Source: a bacterium
Lineage (GTDB): Bacteria > Electryoneota > RPQS01
NCBI GenBank assembly: GCA_018814465.1
Contig: JAHIZR010000209.1
Span: 1-6,943 of the forward strand
DNA length: 6,943 nt
Direction: 5' to 3'
The position numbers were made by a program, and so were the translations under genes. Shown piece by piece: positions 1 to 5,685 of the stretch (position 1 is its first letter; the number at the start of each line of letters is the position of its first letter). Under the pieces are notes generated by a model. That model did no database searches. It was given only the letters and a program-made list of their open reading frames with translations, and was not told the DNA's origin.

Positions 1-483
1 GTCGTCTACTAAGTTCGTCCGCACGAGCAGCAGATAGAGCAAAACCGCATTTAGAAACAGAATCCACGAGGCCGACAGAATCATCCCGTCATAGTACATC
101 CACGGCGCATAGAGCGCGGCGATACCGGCGGTAATCAGCGCTGTGATGTCGCCAAACAGCTTGCGCACCGTTAAGGCTAGAAAGATGACCGTCGCAACCG
201 AAAGGAGTATCTGCGCGATCGGGATTAATGTGACCGCGATACTGCCGGTAGCTTTGAAGAGTCCGGCGATCGCGACGGGATAGCCCGGTCCGATCCAGAA
301 CGGTCCATTGGGGTGTCCGAAACCGAGAGCGAGATTGGCTCCCCAGCGATAGTACCAGTCGCTGTCGAGGACAAGGTATTTGAGGATCGGCGAATCGAAC
401 AGGTAGTTCAGAAAAACGATGCGCAGTCCCGCGAAAACGACGAGGATTGCCGCTAAGATACCGTAGAATCGGTTGTCTTTCAT
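1..483 (-). CDS. Polytopic GT-C family glycosyltransferase (PMT/ArnT-like), N-terminal part, cut by left window edge
   Basis: The minus-strand frame is open from an ATG at 483 to the window edge, giving 161 residues. Hydrophobic segments lie at about residues 5-27, 84-108, 112-128 and 134-155. The loop after the first segment carries LDSDWYYRWG (39-48) and then PFWIGPGYP (61-69). This is the acidic loop plus Pro/Gly-rich stretch typical of lipid-phosphosugar-dependent GT-C enzymes of the PMT_2 (GT39/GT83-like) type, in which an Asp of the first periplasmic loop is catalytic; Asp40 or Asp42 would be the candidate. Such proteins transfer a sugar from a polyprenyl-phosphate carrier at the outer face of the inner membrane. 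The acceptor cannot be told, and the C-terminal half is missing. The start is uncertain: a second in-frame ATG lies at 495 (four residues more), neither has a clear Shine-Dalgarno sequence, and an in-frame stop lies just before. The gene is divergent from nrfA and probably unrelated to it. Confidence 0.72.
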   Translation of the reverse strand, partial: MKDNRFYGILAAILVVFAGLRIVFLNYLFDSPILKYLVLDSDWYYRWGANLALGFGHPNGPFWIGPGYPVAIAGLFKATGSIAVTLIPIAQILLSVATVIFLALTVRKLFGDITALITAGIAALYAPWMYYDGMILSASWILFLNAVLLYLLLVRTNLVDD

Positions 484-529
484 GTTCGTTATCATTGGTC
501 AAGTTTCAAGTTTACAGTAACCAGTGTGC

Positions 530-549
530 GGGCTTGGCATGCGAAGCCC
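530..549. repeat. Small inverted repeat (hairpin)
   Basis: GGGCTT (530-535) and AAGCCC (544-549) form a perfect 6-bp stem around an 8-nt loop that itself contains the palindrome GCATGC. No T-run follows on either strand, so it does not look like an intrinsic terminator. Its form resembles small dispersed intergenic repeats, but only one copy is seen in this window. Confidence 0.4.
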
Positions 550-843
550 CTACATAAGCTATTGTTAATCTGAAACAGGTAAAAGACAGTTGACCGAATG
601 CCCTGCGAGAGCATAAGAACATATGAATTAGAGAAGATGAAATGTTGGCTATAATATGCCATAGAGAATGGGGAAAGTCAAGCAGGAAACAAGAGAACGA
701 GGGAAGAACGAAGGCTTTGCCCCCTTACTTCTGTCATCCTGGAAGGATTTCGCGCCGCTGATCGCCGAATCCGTTAACCGTGTTACCCTGAACTGCGCAC
801 CTATTCAATACCTCAGAACATGCCAAATCCTGCGCGGTGGAGG

Positions 844-911
844 ATCACTCAAAGTTGCTGTACTTGTTACCCCCTTTTCTCTCCCCGCGAGCAGGGGGGA
901 ATAAGAGTGAT
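844..911. repeat. Nested inverted repeat, possible degenerate dispersed element
   Basis: Outer arms ATCACTC (844-850) and GAGTGAT (905-911) are perfect 7-bp complements. Between them, TTACCCCC (867-874) is complementary to GGGGGGAA (894-901) with one mismatch, and a competing inner pairing TCCCC (882-886)/GGGGA (896-900) is possible. The arms are not evenly spaced, so this is not one clean hairpin. No open frame or transposase is associated. It may be the remains of a MITE- or REP-like element; a copy elsewhere in the genome would be needed to call it one. Confidence 0.4.
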
Positions 912-976
912 TCTCCAACTTGCTGAAAAAGAGAATATCAGCAGGCTCCAGAGTGATACGCTGGGTTTTACGCGCG

Positions 977-1029
977 AATTTCCACTATGTCTAATATTAT
1001 CTTGTTTCTGGAGTTTAATTTCCACTTTG
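977..1029. promoter_or_regulatory. 13-bp direct repeat upstream of nrfA, candidate activator sites
   Basis: AATTTCCACTATG (977-989) recurs as AATTTCCACTTTG (1017-1029), matching at 12 of 13 positions with the first ten identical. Copies start exactly 40 bp apart, close to four helical turns, which would put both on the same DNA face. The second copy ends 7 bp before the proposed -35 box and overlaps an imperfect palindrome TGGA-N8-TCCA (1009-1024). The layout fits a pair of activator sites, but no known regulator consensus is recognised; in particular no FNR-type TTGAT-N4-ATCAA site is present. Confidence 0.35.
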
Positions 1030-1036
1030 AATTTGC

Positions 1037-1065
1037 TTGCGAAATTACCATTCTTTTGCTATACT
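1037..1065 (+). promoter_or_regulatory. Probable sigma-70-type promoter of nrfAH, extended -10
   Basis: TTGCGA (1037-1042, four of six matches to TTGACA) is followed after exactly 17 bp by TATACT (1060-1065). A TG pair at 1057-1058 makes this a full extended -10 (TGnTATACT). Transcription would start near 1072, leaving a leader of about 70 nt before nrfA. Assigned by inspection only. Confidence 0.55.
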
Positions 1066-1141
1066 TTTCACATCACTTTCGCGTTTACTCTGCTTTAAGC
1101 AGATATCCTATCAGCATCACTTCTTCTCAAAGGAGTCTATC

Positions 1142-2497
1142 ATGGCAGGAACCGGTCGTAAATGGCTGCTCTTCCTTCTGAGTCTTATCGCCACCATCCT
1201 CATCATTACCCTGCTCGTTGACATCTTTGAGAAACAGCAGGAAGCCCGGCTGACCTATATCAAGATCAAGGAGTTGCAGCCCGGAGAACCCGATCCCGCG
1301 GAGTGGAAAACCAACTTCCCACAGCAATACGCGGATTACATGAAAACCACCGACACCGAGACGCTGTTCGACTACAGCAAGTACGGCCGCTACGGCGGTT
1401 CGGAAGCCTTCTCGAAGCTGGAAAAAGATCCTCGTATGAAGCGACTCTTCGCCGGCTACGCCTTCGGGATCGACTACAACGAAGAACGCGGCCATATGAA
1501 TGCGCTGAACGATATGCTGAATATCAAACGACTCGGCGATAAAAAGCCCGGCTCCTGCATGACCTGTAAAAGTCCGCAGGTACCGCTGTTCATGGAACAG
1601 TACAGTCCCGCCGAGTTTTACATGACTCCGGTTAAAGAGCTTGTTGAGAAACACGACTTCAAGCACTCCATCAATTGCGCCGATTGTCACGATGCGAATA
1701 CTGCCGAAATCAAAGTCACGCGCCCGGCCTACATGGAAGCGATGGAACGGCGCGGCACACCCGTCAGCGGCGACGACCATGACCGCATGCGCACCAACAC
1801 TTGCGTGCAGTGTCACGTCGAATACTACTGGCAGAAAGACGACAACTACCTGACCTTCCCCTGGGATAAAGGCTACACGATTGAAAGCATCGAAGCCTAT
1901 TACGATGAGATCAGTTTCGCTGATTGGGTGCATGCCGAGTCCGGCGCGCCGCTGGTCAAGATTCAGCATCCAGAACACGAGCTCTGGAGCACCGGCATTC
2001 ACGCCCGCGGCGATGTCGGCTGCGTGGACTGCCATATGCCGTATAAGCGCGAAGGCTCCGTGAAAGTTACCGATCACTGGATTCGCTCGCCGCTGATGAA
2101 TCTGACGAATGCCTGTCTGACCTGTCATCGCGAGCCAGAGAATGAAATGCGCGACCGCATCATCGAAATTCAGGATCGCACCTATCACCTGCTGGACCGT
2201 TCGGAAACCGCGATTATAGATATGATTGATATGATCGTCGCCGCCCAGAATGCCGGCGCGACCGATGAAGAACTTACCGAAGCGCGCAGCTTCCATCGCA
2301 AAGCGCATATCCGCTGGGACTTCATCAGCGCTGAGAATTCAATGGGCTTCCACAGTCCGCAGGAATCCGTGCGCATGCTGGGCGACGCGATTGACTATGC
2401 TCGCCAAGGTGAGTTGTCCGCCCTCAAACTTGTCCACAAATACGGCGGCACTCTGCCCGCAAAGAAATCCGGCGACCTCTCCATGCTTTCCAAGTAG
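1142..2497 (+). CDS. nrfA: Ammonia-forming cytochrome c nitrite reductase, pentahaem catalytic subunit NrfA
   Basis: NrfA reduces nitrite to ammonium with six electrons in the periplasm. The 451-residue product has the diagnostic haem set: CMTCK (139-143), the lysine-ligated active-site haem, then CADCH (179-183), CVQCH (221-225), CVDCH (294-298) and CLTCH (325-329). Catalytic residues match by local alignment with E. coli NrfA: Arg116 in NEERGH, Tyr228 in HVEYYW and His276 in KIQHPE. Glu227, Tyr228, Lys273 and Gln275 form the conserved calcium site, so this is the calcium-type enzyme. Length is slightly below E. coli's 478. Residues 7-28 form a hydrophobic helix with no clear signal-peptidase site, so the protein may stay membrane-anchored. 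The ATG at 1142 is chosen for its AAAGGAG (1129-1135) at 6-nt spacing; the frame stays open upstream to 1037, but that extension is not NrfA-like. nrfH follows after 9 nt. Confidence 0.96.
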   Translation: MAGTGRKWLLFLLSLIATILIITLLVDIFEKQQEARLTYIKIKELQPGEPDPAEWKTNFPQQYADYMKTTDTETLFDYSKYGRYGGSEAFSKLEKDPRMKRLFAGYAFGIDYNEERGHMNALNDMLNIKRLGDKKPGSCMTCKSPQVPLFMEQYSPAEFYMTPVKELVEKHDFKHSINCADCHDANTAEIKVTRPAYMEAMERRGTPVSGDDHDRMRTNTCVQCHVEYYWQKDDNYLTFPWDKGYTIESIEAYYDEISFADWVHAESGAPLVKIQHPEHELWSTGIHARGDVGCVDCHMPYKREGSVKVTDHWIRSPLMNLTNACLTCHREPENEMRDRIIEIQDRTYHLLDRSETAIIDMIDMIVAAQNAGATDEELTEARSFHRKAHIRWDFISAENSMGFHSPQESVRMLGDAIDYARQGELSALKLVHKYGGTLPAKKSGDLSMLSK

Positions 2498-2506
2498 GAG
2501 GAAGCA

Positions 2507-2953
2507 ATGTCCACAAGACGAAAACTCGGTCTCTTCGCGGGCGCTCTGGCTATTGTATTTGGAGTGCTGCTGGGAGCCGGCGGCTATACCTTCTTTTATG
2601 CGAAAGGACATTCCTATCTGGTGGATAATCCGCAGGCCTGTATCAACTGCCATGTGATGAATGATTTTTATAAAACGTGGCGGATTTCCAGTCATCGCGG
2701 CATTTCCTGCAACTCCTGTCACATTCCCGAAAGCTTCCCCGCAGATTATCTGGTTAAAATGGAGCACGGCTTGCGGCATGCCTATGTTTTCACTTTCGAA
2801 GACCCGCAGATATTCCGGCTTAAGGATGAAGAAGTTGTGCTGAACAACTGTGTATCCTGCCACAACAAAGTTGTCGAGCCGATTCTTACTGCTGCTTGCA
2901 ATGACAATCGCTGTTTGCTTTGTCATTCCGGAGTTGCGCATGGCAAACGATAG
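2507..2953 (+). CDS. nrfH: Tetrahaem quinol dehydrogenase subunit NrfH (NapC/NirT family)
   Basis: NrfH anchors NrfA to the inner membrane, oxidises menaquinol and passes electrons to the NrfA haems. The 148-residue product has one N-terminal membrane helix (about 8-30) and four haem motifs: CINCH (45-49), CNSCH (68-72), CVSCH (115-119) and CLLCH (136-140). The first is followed by Val-Met, giving the CxxCHxM arrangement in which Met51 would be the unusual axial ligand of haem 1, as in Desulfovibrio NrfH. Four haems, one helix and small size separate it from NapC, which is larger, and from pentahaem NrfB. The start is set by AGGAGG (2496-2501), which overlaps the nrfA stop and lies 5 nt before the ATG, so translation is probably coupled. 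nrfH lies downstream of nrfA, the reverse of the usual nrfHA order. No clear terminator follows; a weak 5-bp inverted repeat (2952-2973) lacks a T-run. Confidence 0.94.
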   Translation: MSTRRKLGLFAGALAIVFGVLLGAGGYTFFYAKGHSYLVDNPQACINCHVMNDFYKTWRISSHRGISCNSCHIPESFPADYLVKMEHGLRHAYVFTFEDPQIFRLKDEEVVLNNCVSCHNKVVEPILTAACNDNRCLLCHSGVAHGKR

Positions 2954-3036
2954 CTTGTGATTTGCATTAAGCTCTCAGTAATCCATCACTTCCGGCGGGC
3001 GATTCTTGTCTCTTTATTCAATCGCTTCTTAAACTC

Positions 3037-3065
3037 TTGACATTAATAAATCAAAGTGTTATACT
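3037..3065 (+). promoter_or_regulatory. Near-consensus sigma-70 promoter for cydAB
   Basis: A perfect TTGACA (3037-3042) is separated by 17 bp from TATACT (3060-3065), which is one mismatch from TATAAT. Transcription would start near 3072, giving cydA an untranslated leader of about 190 nt. The -35 box overlaps an inverted TTGA-N10-TCAA (3038-3055) that could seat a regulator, but the spacing does not fit FNR or CRP. Confidence 0.7.
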
Positions 3066-3182
3066 TTACGTGCTTTCGATACAAGTTGATGACAATTGAT
3101 TTCATTCACTGTCTAAAGCGAATTAAGCCTCCTGACTGCGCAAGTCCAATGGCACATTCCATACCCCAACCATAATCCGTAT

Positions 3183-3218
3183 GTCTACTCGTAAAGGTAG
3201 GCTTTTTCTTTTTTACGA
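3183..3218 (+). terminator. Terminator-like hairpin inside the cydA leader, possible attenuator
   Basis: GTCTAC (3183-3188) pairs with GTAGGC (3197-3202) in a 6-bp stem with one G-U pair and an 8-nt loop. It is followed at once by T5-C-T6 (3203-3214). This is the form of a weak intrinsic terminator and lies between the cydAB promoter and cydA. The loop sequence TCGTAAA (3189-3195) is also perfectly complementary to TTTACGA (3212-3218), which overlaps the end of the T-run, so an alternative fold is possible. It could instead mainly end read-through from nrfAH. Confidence 0.45.
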
Positions 3219-3227
3219 TTTCTTCAT

Positions 3228-3239
3228 ATAGTGTACTAT
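3228..3239. promoter_or_regulatory. Near-perfect palindrome just before the cydA ribosome binding site
   Basis: ATAGT (3228-3232) and ACTAT (3235-3239) are perfect complements around a 2-bp centre, ending 6 bp before the AAGGA element at 3246-3250. It might be a small operator or a weak hairpin at the ribosome binding site. It is short and AT-rich, so chance is a fair alternative. Confidence 0.2.
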
Positions 3240-3259
3240 TTTAGCAAGGAACCATCCCT

Positions 3260-4588
3260 ATGGATGTATTATTCCTCTCAAGGCTCCAGTTCGCGATTAC
3301 CATCGGCTTTCATTTTATATTTCCGCCGATTTCGATCGGACTGGCCTGGCTGCTGGTGATCGTGGAAGGTCTGGGCTGGCGCAAAAAAGATGAGATCTAT
3401 GCGAAGATGGGCCGCTTCTTCGCCAAACTGCTGGCGCTGACCTTTGCCGTCGGCGTAGCCACCGGAATCGTCATGGAGTTTCAGTTTGGCACGAACTGGG
3501 CGAGGTACTCGGAGTATGTTGGTGATATTTTCGGCGCTCCGCTGGCTGCCGAAGGAGTATTCGCCTTTTTTCTGGAGTCTGGTTTCTTAGGGCTCTATAT
3601 CTTCGGGCGAAATAAAGTCTCGAAAGCGGTACACTGGTTCTCTATTTTCATGGTGGCGATCGGCGCGACGATTTCCGCTTTTTGGATCATCGTCGCCAAT
3701 TCCTGGCAGCAGACTCCGGCCGGATTCATTATTCAGAATGGCCGCGCCGAGCTGACCGACTTCTGGGCGGCGGTCTTTAACCCCTCGACCATGCTGCGGT
3801 ATCTGCATACGATGGATGCGGCGCTCATTGCCGGCGCTTTCTTCATGGCCGGCATCTCAGCCTACCTGCTCCTGAAAAATAAGGAACCCGAGGGCGCCAA
3901 GAAAACGCTGCGCGTGTCGGTGATTGTAGGCGTCATCGCTTCGGTGCTCGCAGTGTTCCCGACCGGCCATGAGCATGCACGGCAAGTCGCGCTGACACAG
4001 CCAGAGAAATTCGCAGCCATTGAAGGACTCTATACCACTCAAACACAAGCGCCGCTGGTGCTGTTTGCCGTTCCACAGACGCCTCCGCCGAAGCTGAATG
4101 CGGTGGTTGAAATCCCCGGCATCCTGAGTTGGATGGTATTCGGCGATCCGCACGCAAAGATTCAAGGCATTGACGAATTCCCCGCCGATGAAATCCCGCC
4201 GTTGTGGCTGACCTTCGTTTCCTTCCATAATATGGTTGTGCTGGGCGGCTATTTCGTGTTGATTATGGGCATCGCGGCGATCAAATTGTGGGGACGCACA
4301 CTCTGGACCAGCCGCAAGCTACTGACGCTATTGATGTATTCTATTCCGCTGCCGTTGGCGGCTTGTCAGTTGGGCTGGATCACCGCCGAAGTCGGCCGCC
4401 AACCGTGGATTGTCTACAGGATGCTCCGAACATCCGAAGCCTATTCGTTTACCCTGACAGCGGGCGAAGTTTGGTTCTCGATTATTCTCTTCACATTAAT
4501 CTACGCGCTGCTGGGCACACTCTATGTTTATCTGTTGGTGCGGGAAGTCAAGCACGGTCCGCAGCCTTTACCCGGGAGGAGCGCATAA
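3260..4588 (+). CDS. cydA: Cytochrome bd quinol oxidase subunit I, short Q-loop type
   Basis: CydA carries haems b558, b595 and d, oxidises quinol at the outer face of the inner membrane and reduces oxygen to water. The 442-residue product aligns along most of its length with E. coli CydA: SRLQFA (7-12), His18 as high-spin haem ligand, EFQFGTNW (73-80), proton-path Glu98 and Glu106, haem b558 ligands His183 and Met325, and AEVGRQPW (376-383). The Q-loop retains Lys250 and Glu255, matching the quinol-binding Lys252 and Glu257 of E. coli. It lacks the long C-terminal Q-loop insert, which accounts for most of the 80-residue difference from E. coli's 522. About nine membrane helices are expected. 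The start is supported by AAGGA (3246-3250) and by alignment of the N-terminus. The stop overlaps the cydB start by one base. A cyanide-insensitive (CIO) subtype is not excluded, since those also have short Q-loops. Confidence 0.96.
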   Translation: MDVLFLSRLQFAITIGFHFIFPPISIGLAWLLVIVEGLGWRKKDEIYAKMGRFFAKLLALTFAVGVATGIVMEFQFGTNWARYSEYVGDIFGAPLAAEGVFAFFLESGFLGLYIFGRNKVSKAVHWFSIFMVAIGATISAFWIIVANSWQQTPAGFIIQNGRAELTDFWAAVFNPSTMLRYLHTMDAALIAGAFFMAGISAYLLLKNKEPEGAKKTLRVSVIVGVIASVLAVFPTGHEHARQVALTQPEKFAAIEGLYTTQTQAPLVLFAVPQTPPPKLNAVVEIPGILSWMVFGDPHAKIQGIDEFPADEIPPLWLTFVSFHNMVVLGGYFVLIMGIAAIKLWGRTLWTSRKLLTLLMYSIPLPLAACQLGWITAEVGRQPWIVYRMLRTSEAYSFTLTAGEVWFSIILFTLIYALLGTLYVYLLVREVKHGPQPLPGRSA

Positions 4589-5604
4589 TGGATCTGAATA
4601 TTATCTGGTTTCTCCTCGTCGGCGTGTTGATTATCGGTTATGCGATTCTGGACGGCTTCGACTTGGGCGCGGGCGTCTTAAGCCTTTTCACGAGACGCGA
4701 TCATGACCGTCGCATCATCATGAATGCCATCGGTCCGGTCTGGGACGGCAATGAAGTCTGGCTCATCACAGGCGGCGGCGCGCTCTTCGCAGCCTTTCCG
4801 CGAGTCTATGCAACCGTCTTCAGCAGCTTCTATCTGGCATTGATGCTCTTGCTCGTCGCCCTGATTTTCCGGGCGGTGTCTTTCGAGTTTCGCGGCAAGG
4901 TAGCTTCCCCCGGCTGGAAAGCCGCATGGGATAAAGCATTCGGATTCGGCAGCCTGCTGCCGGCGCTGCTCTTCGGAGTCGCAGTGGGAAATATTCTGCG
5001 CGGTATTCCGCTGAATGCCGAAGGAGTCTTTACCGGTACCTTCCTCGGACTCCTGAATCCCTATTCCTTGCTGGTCGGAATTCTCAGCCTGATCATGTTT
5101 ACGATGCACGGCGCGATTTATCTGACCATGAAGACCGAGGGCGAGCTGCATGCGGCGATGGAAGGCTGGATCAATCGCATGTGGATGACCTTTGTGGTGC
5201 TGTATGTGGCAACAACGATTACTTCCTATGGTGCCGCAAACTATTTGTTCGAGGGAGTCTTGGGAAACCCCCTCTGGTGGATGCTCTTCCTGCTTGTGCT
5301 GGCTGCGATTATTTTTGTTCCGGTCGCTGCGAAAGCCAGAAGGTTCGGCTGGGCTTTTATCTCGTCGTCCCTGCTAATAAGCGGCGTGATTGGCTTGGCT
5401 TTTATCGGCATGTTCCCGCGGCTGGTTCCGTCTCTTACTAATCTGGATTATAGTTTGACCATCTACAATGCATCCTCAACTCCGTTGACGCACTGGGTGA
5501 TGTTCGTGATCGCTCTGGTTGGGGTTCCGGTTGTGCTGGTTTATACGATCTGGATCTACCGCATCTTCAAAGGCAAAGTCCAGATTCACGAAGACAGCTA
5601 TTGA
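4588..5604 (+). CDS. cydB: Cytochrome bd quinol oxidase subunit II
   Basis: CydB is the haem-free partner (in most bd oxidases) that stabilises CydA and contributes to proton and oxygen paths. The 338-residue product shows the family signatures ILDGFDLGAG (20-29) and GPVWDGNEVWLITGGG (49-64), followed by ALFAAFPRVYA, and about eight to nine membrane helices. The short polar C-terminal tail would be cytoplasmic by family topology. Length is close to the usual value (about 340-380). The start is fixed by TAATG, where the cydA stop shares its last base with the cydB ATG, and by GGGAGGA (4574-4580) 7 nt upstream; translational coupling is likely. The frame stays open upstream into cydA, but that extension is a shadow. 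No cydX-like small gene fits in the 81 nt before the next gene, and cydDC are not in the window. Confidence 0.96.
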   Translation: MDLNIIWFLLVGVLIIGYAILDGFDLGAGVLSLFTRRDHDRRIIMNAIGPVWDGNEVWLITGGGALFAAFPRVYATVFSSFYLALMLLLVALIFRAVSFEFRGKVASPGWKAAWDKAFGFGSLLPALLFGVAVGNILRGIPLNAEGVFTGTFLGLLNPYSLLVGILSLIMFTMHGAIYLTMKTEGELHAAMEGWINRMWMTFVVLYVATTITSYGAANYLFEGVLGNPLWWMLFLLVLAAIIFVPVAAKARRFGWAFISSSLLISGVIGLAFIGMFPRLVPSLTNLDYSLTIYNASSTPLTHWVMFVIALVGVPVVLVYTIWIYRIFKGKVQIHEDSY

Positions 5605-5629
5605 TACTCCCCTATAAATCTTTTCTAAA

Positions 5630-5669
5630 ACTAACCCCCACCGTCCTCGGTGGGGGTTAGTATTTTTTT
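5630..5669 (+). terminator. Strong intrinsic terminator after cydB, possibly bidirectional
   Basis: A 14-bp perfect stem (5630-5643 with 5648-5661), rich in C/G and closed by the tetraloop TCCT, is followed by a run of seven T (5663-5669). It lies 25 nt after the cydB stop, between convergent genes. On the minus strand the stem is followed by TTTTAGAAAAG, a weaker T-run, so it may also end the DUF3078-like transcript arriving from the other side. Confidence 0.93.
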
Positions 5670-5685
5670 GAATGGCGCAATGGTG

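Larger units (their letters stand above)
484..1141. other. Long non-coding region between divergent genes
   Basis: I see no credible gene in this stretch. The short open frames here (for example 668-904 and 820-1098, plus strand) have no ribosome binding site, no recognisable domain and low-complexity Ser/Leu/Arg-rich translations. The left part (about 530-911) holds several inverted repeats and looks like accumulated repeat debris. A TATAAT box at 650-655 has no matching -35 and could be chance. The right part (about 977-1141) is AT-richer and holds the probable nrfA control region. Confidence 0.6.
3066..3259 (+). other. Long untranslated leader of cydAB
   Basis: About 190 nt lie between the promoter and the cydA start with no credible open frame. 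Besides the terminator-like hairpin at 3183-3214 there are small potential stems: GACT-N5-AGTC and ATGG-N6-CCAT in the 3134-3164 stretch, and CATAC paired with GTATG just before 3185. None matches a riboswitch family I can name; the c-di-GMP, SAM and cobalamin signatures were considered and not found. The region could be a regulatory leader or could encode a short RNA ending near 3214. Confidence 0.35.

Noticed and set aside
89..502. 137-residue minus-strand frame starting with TTG
   Set aside because: It is Arg-rich with no domain, and overlaps the hydrophobic frame that encodes the GT-C glycosyltransferase, which is the real gene.
668..904. 78-residue plus-strand frame in the gap upstream of nrfA
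   Set aside because: It runs through inverted-repeat sequence, has no ribosome binding site, and its translation has no recognisable domain.
820..1098. 92-residue plus-strand frame
   Set aside because: It lacks a ribosome binding site, overlaps the proposed nrfA promoter and control repeats, and has a Leu/Phe-rich translation of AT-rich DNA.
1037..1141. N-terminal extension of nrfA by 35 residues
   Set aside because: The extension would begin inside the proposed promoter, has no ribosome binding site and would bury the membrane helix. The ATG at 1142 has a well-placed AAAGGAG.
1127..2308. 393-residue minus-strand open frame antisense to nrfA
   Set aside because: It is a mirror of the nrfA codon pattern. 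The plus strand has all five haem motifs and catalytic residues, and the antisense product matches no family.
2339..2941. 200-residue minus-strand open frame antisense to nrfA/nrfH
   Set aside because: It is a shadow of nrfH, whose four haem motifs on the plus strand are unambiguous.
2951..2973. Intrinsic terminator after nrfH
   Set aside because: The stem is only 5 bp around a 12-nt loop and no T-run follows.
3051..3110. FNR-like site near the cydA promoter (TTGAT and ATTGA repeats at about 3086-3100)
   Set aside because: The half-sites are in the wrong orientation and spacing for TTGAT-N4-ATCAA.
3066..3214. Known riboswitch in the cydA leader (c-di-GMP type considered because of AAGCCTCC and GGTAGGC)
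   Set aside because: The conserved core elements of the GEMM fold are missing, and no other family signature fits.
4288..4587. 100-residue extension of cydB into cydA
   Set aside because: The extension is the wrong frame of cydA. The TAATG junction and GGGAGGA at 4574-4580 fix the start at 4588.
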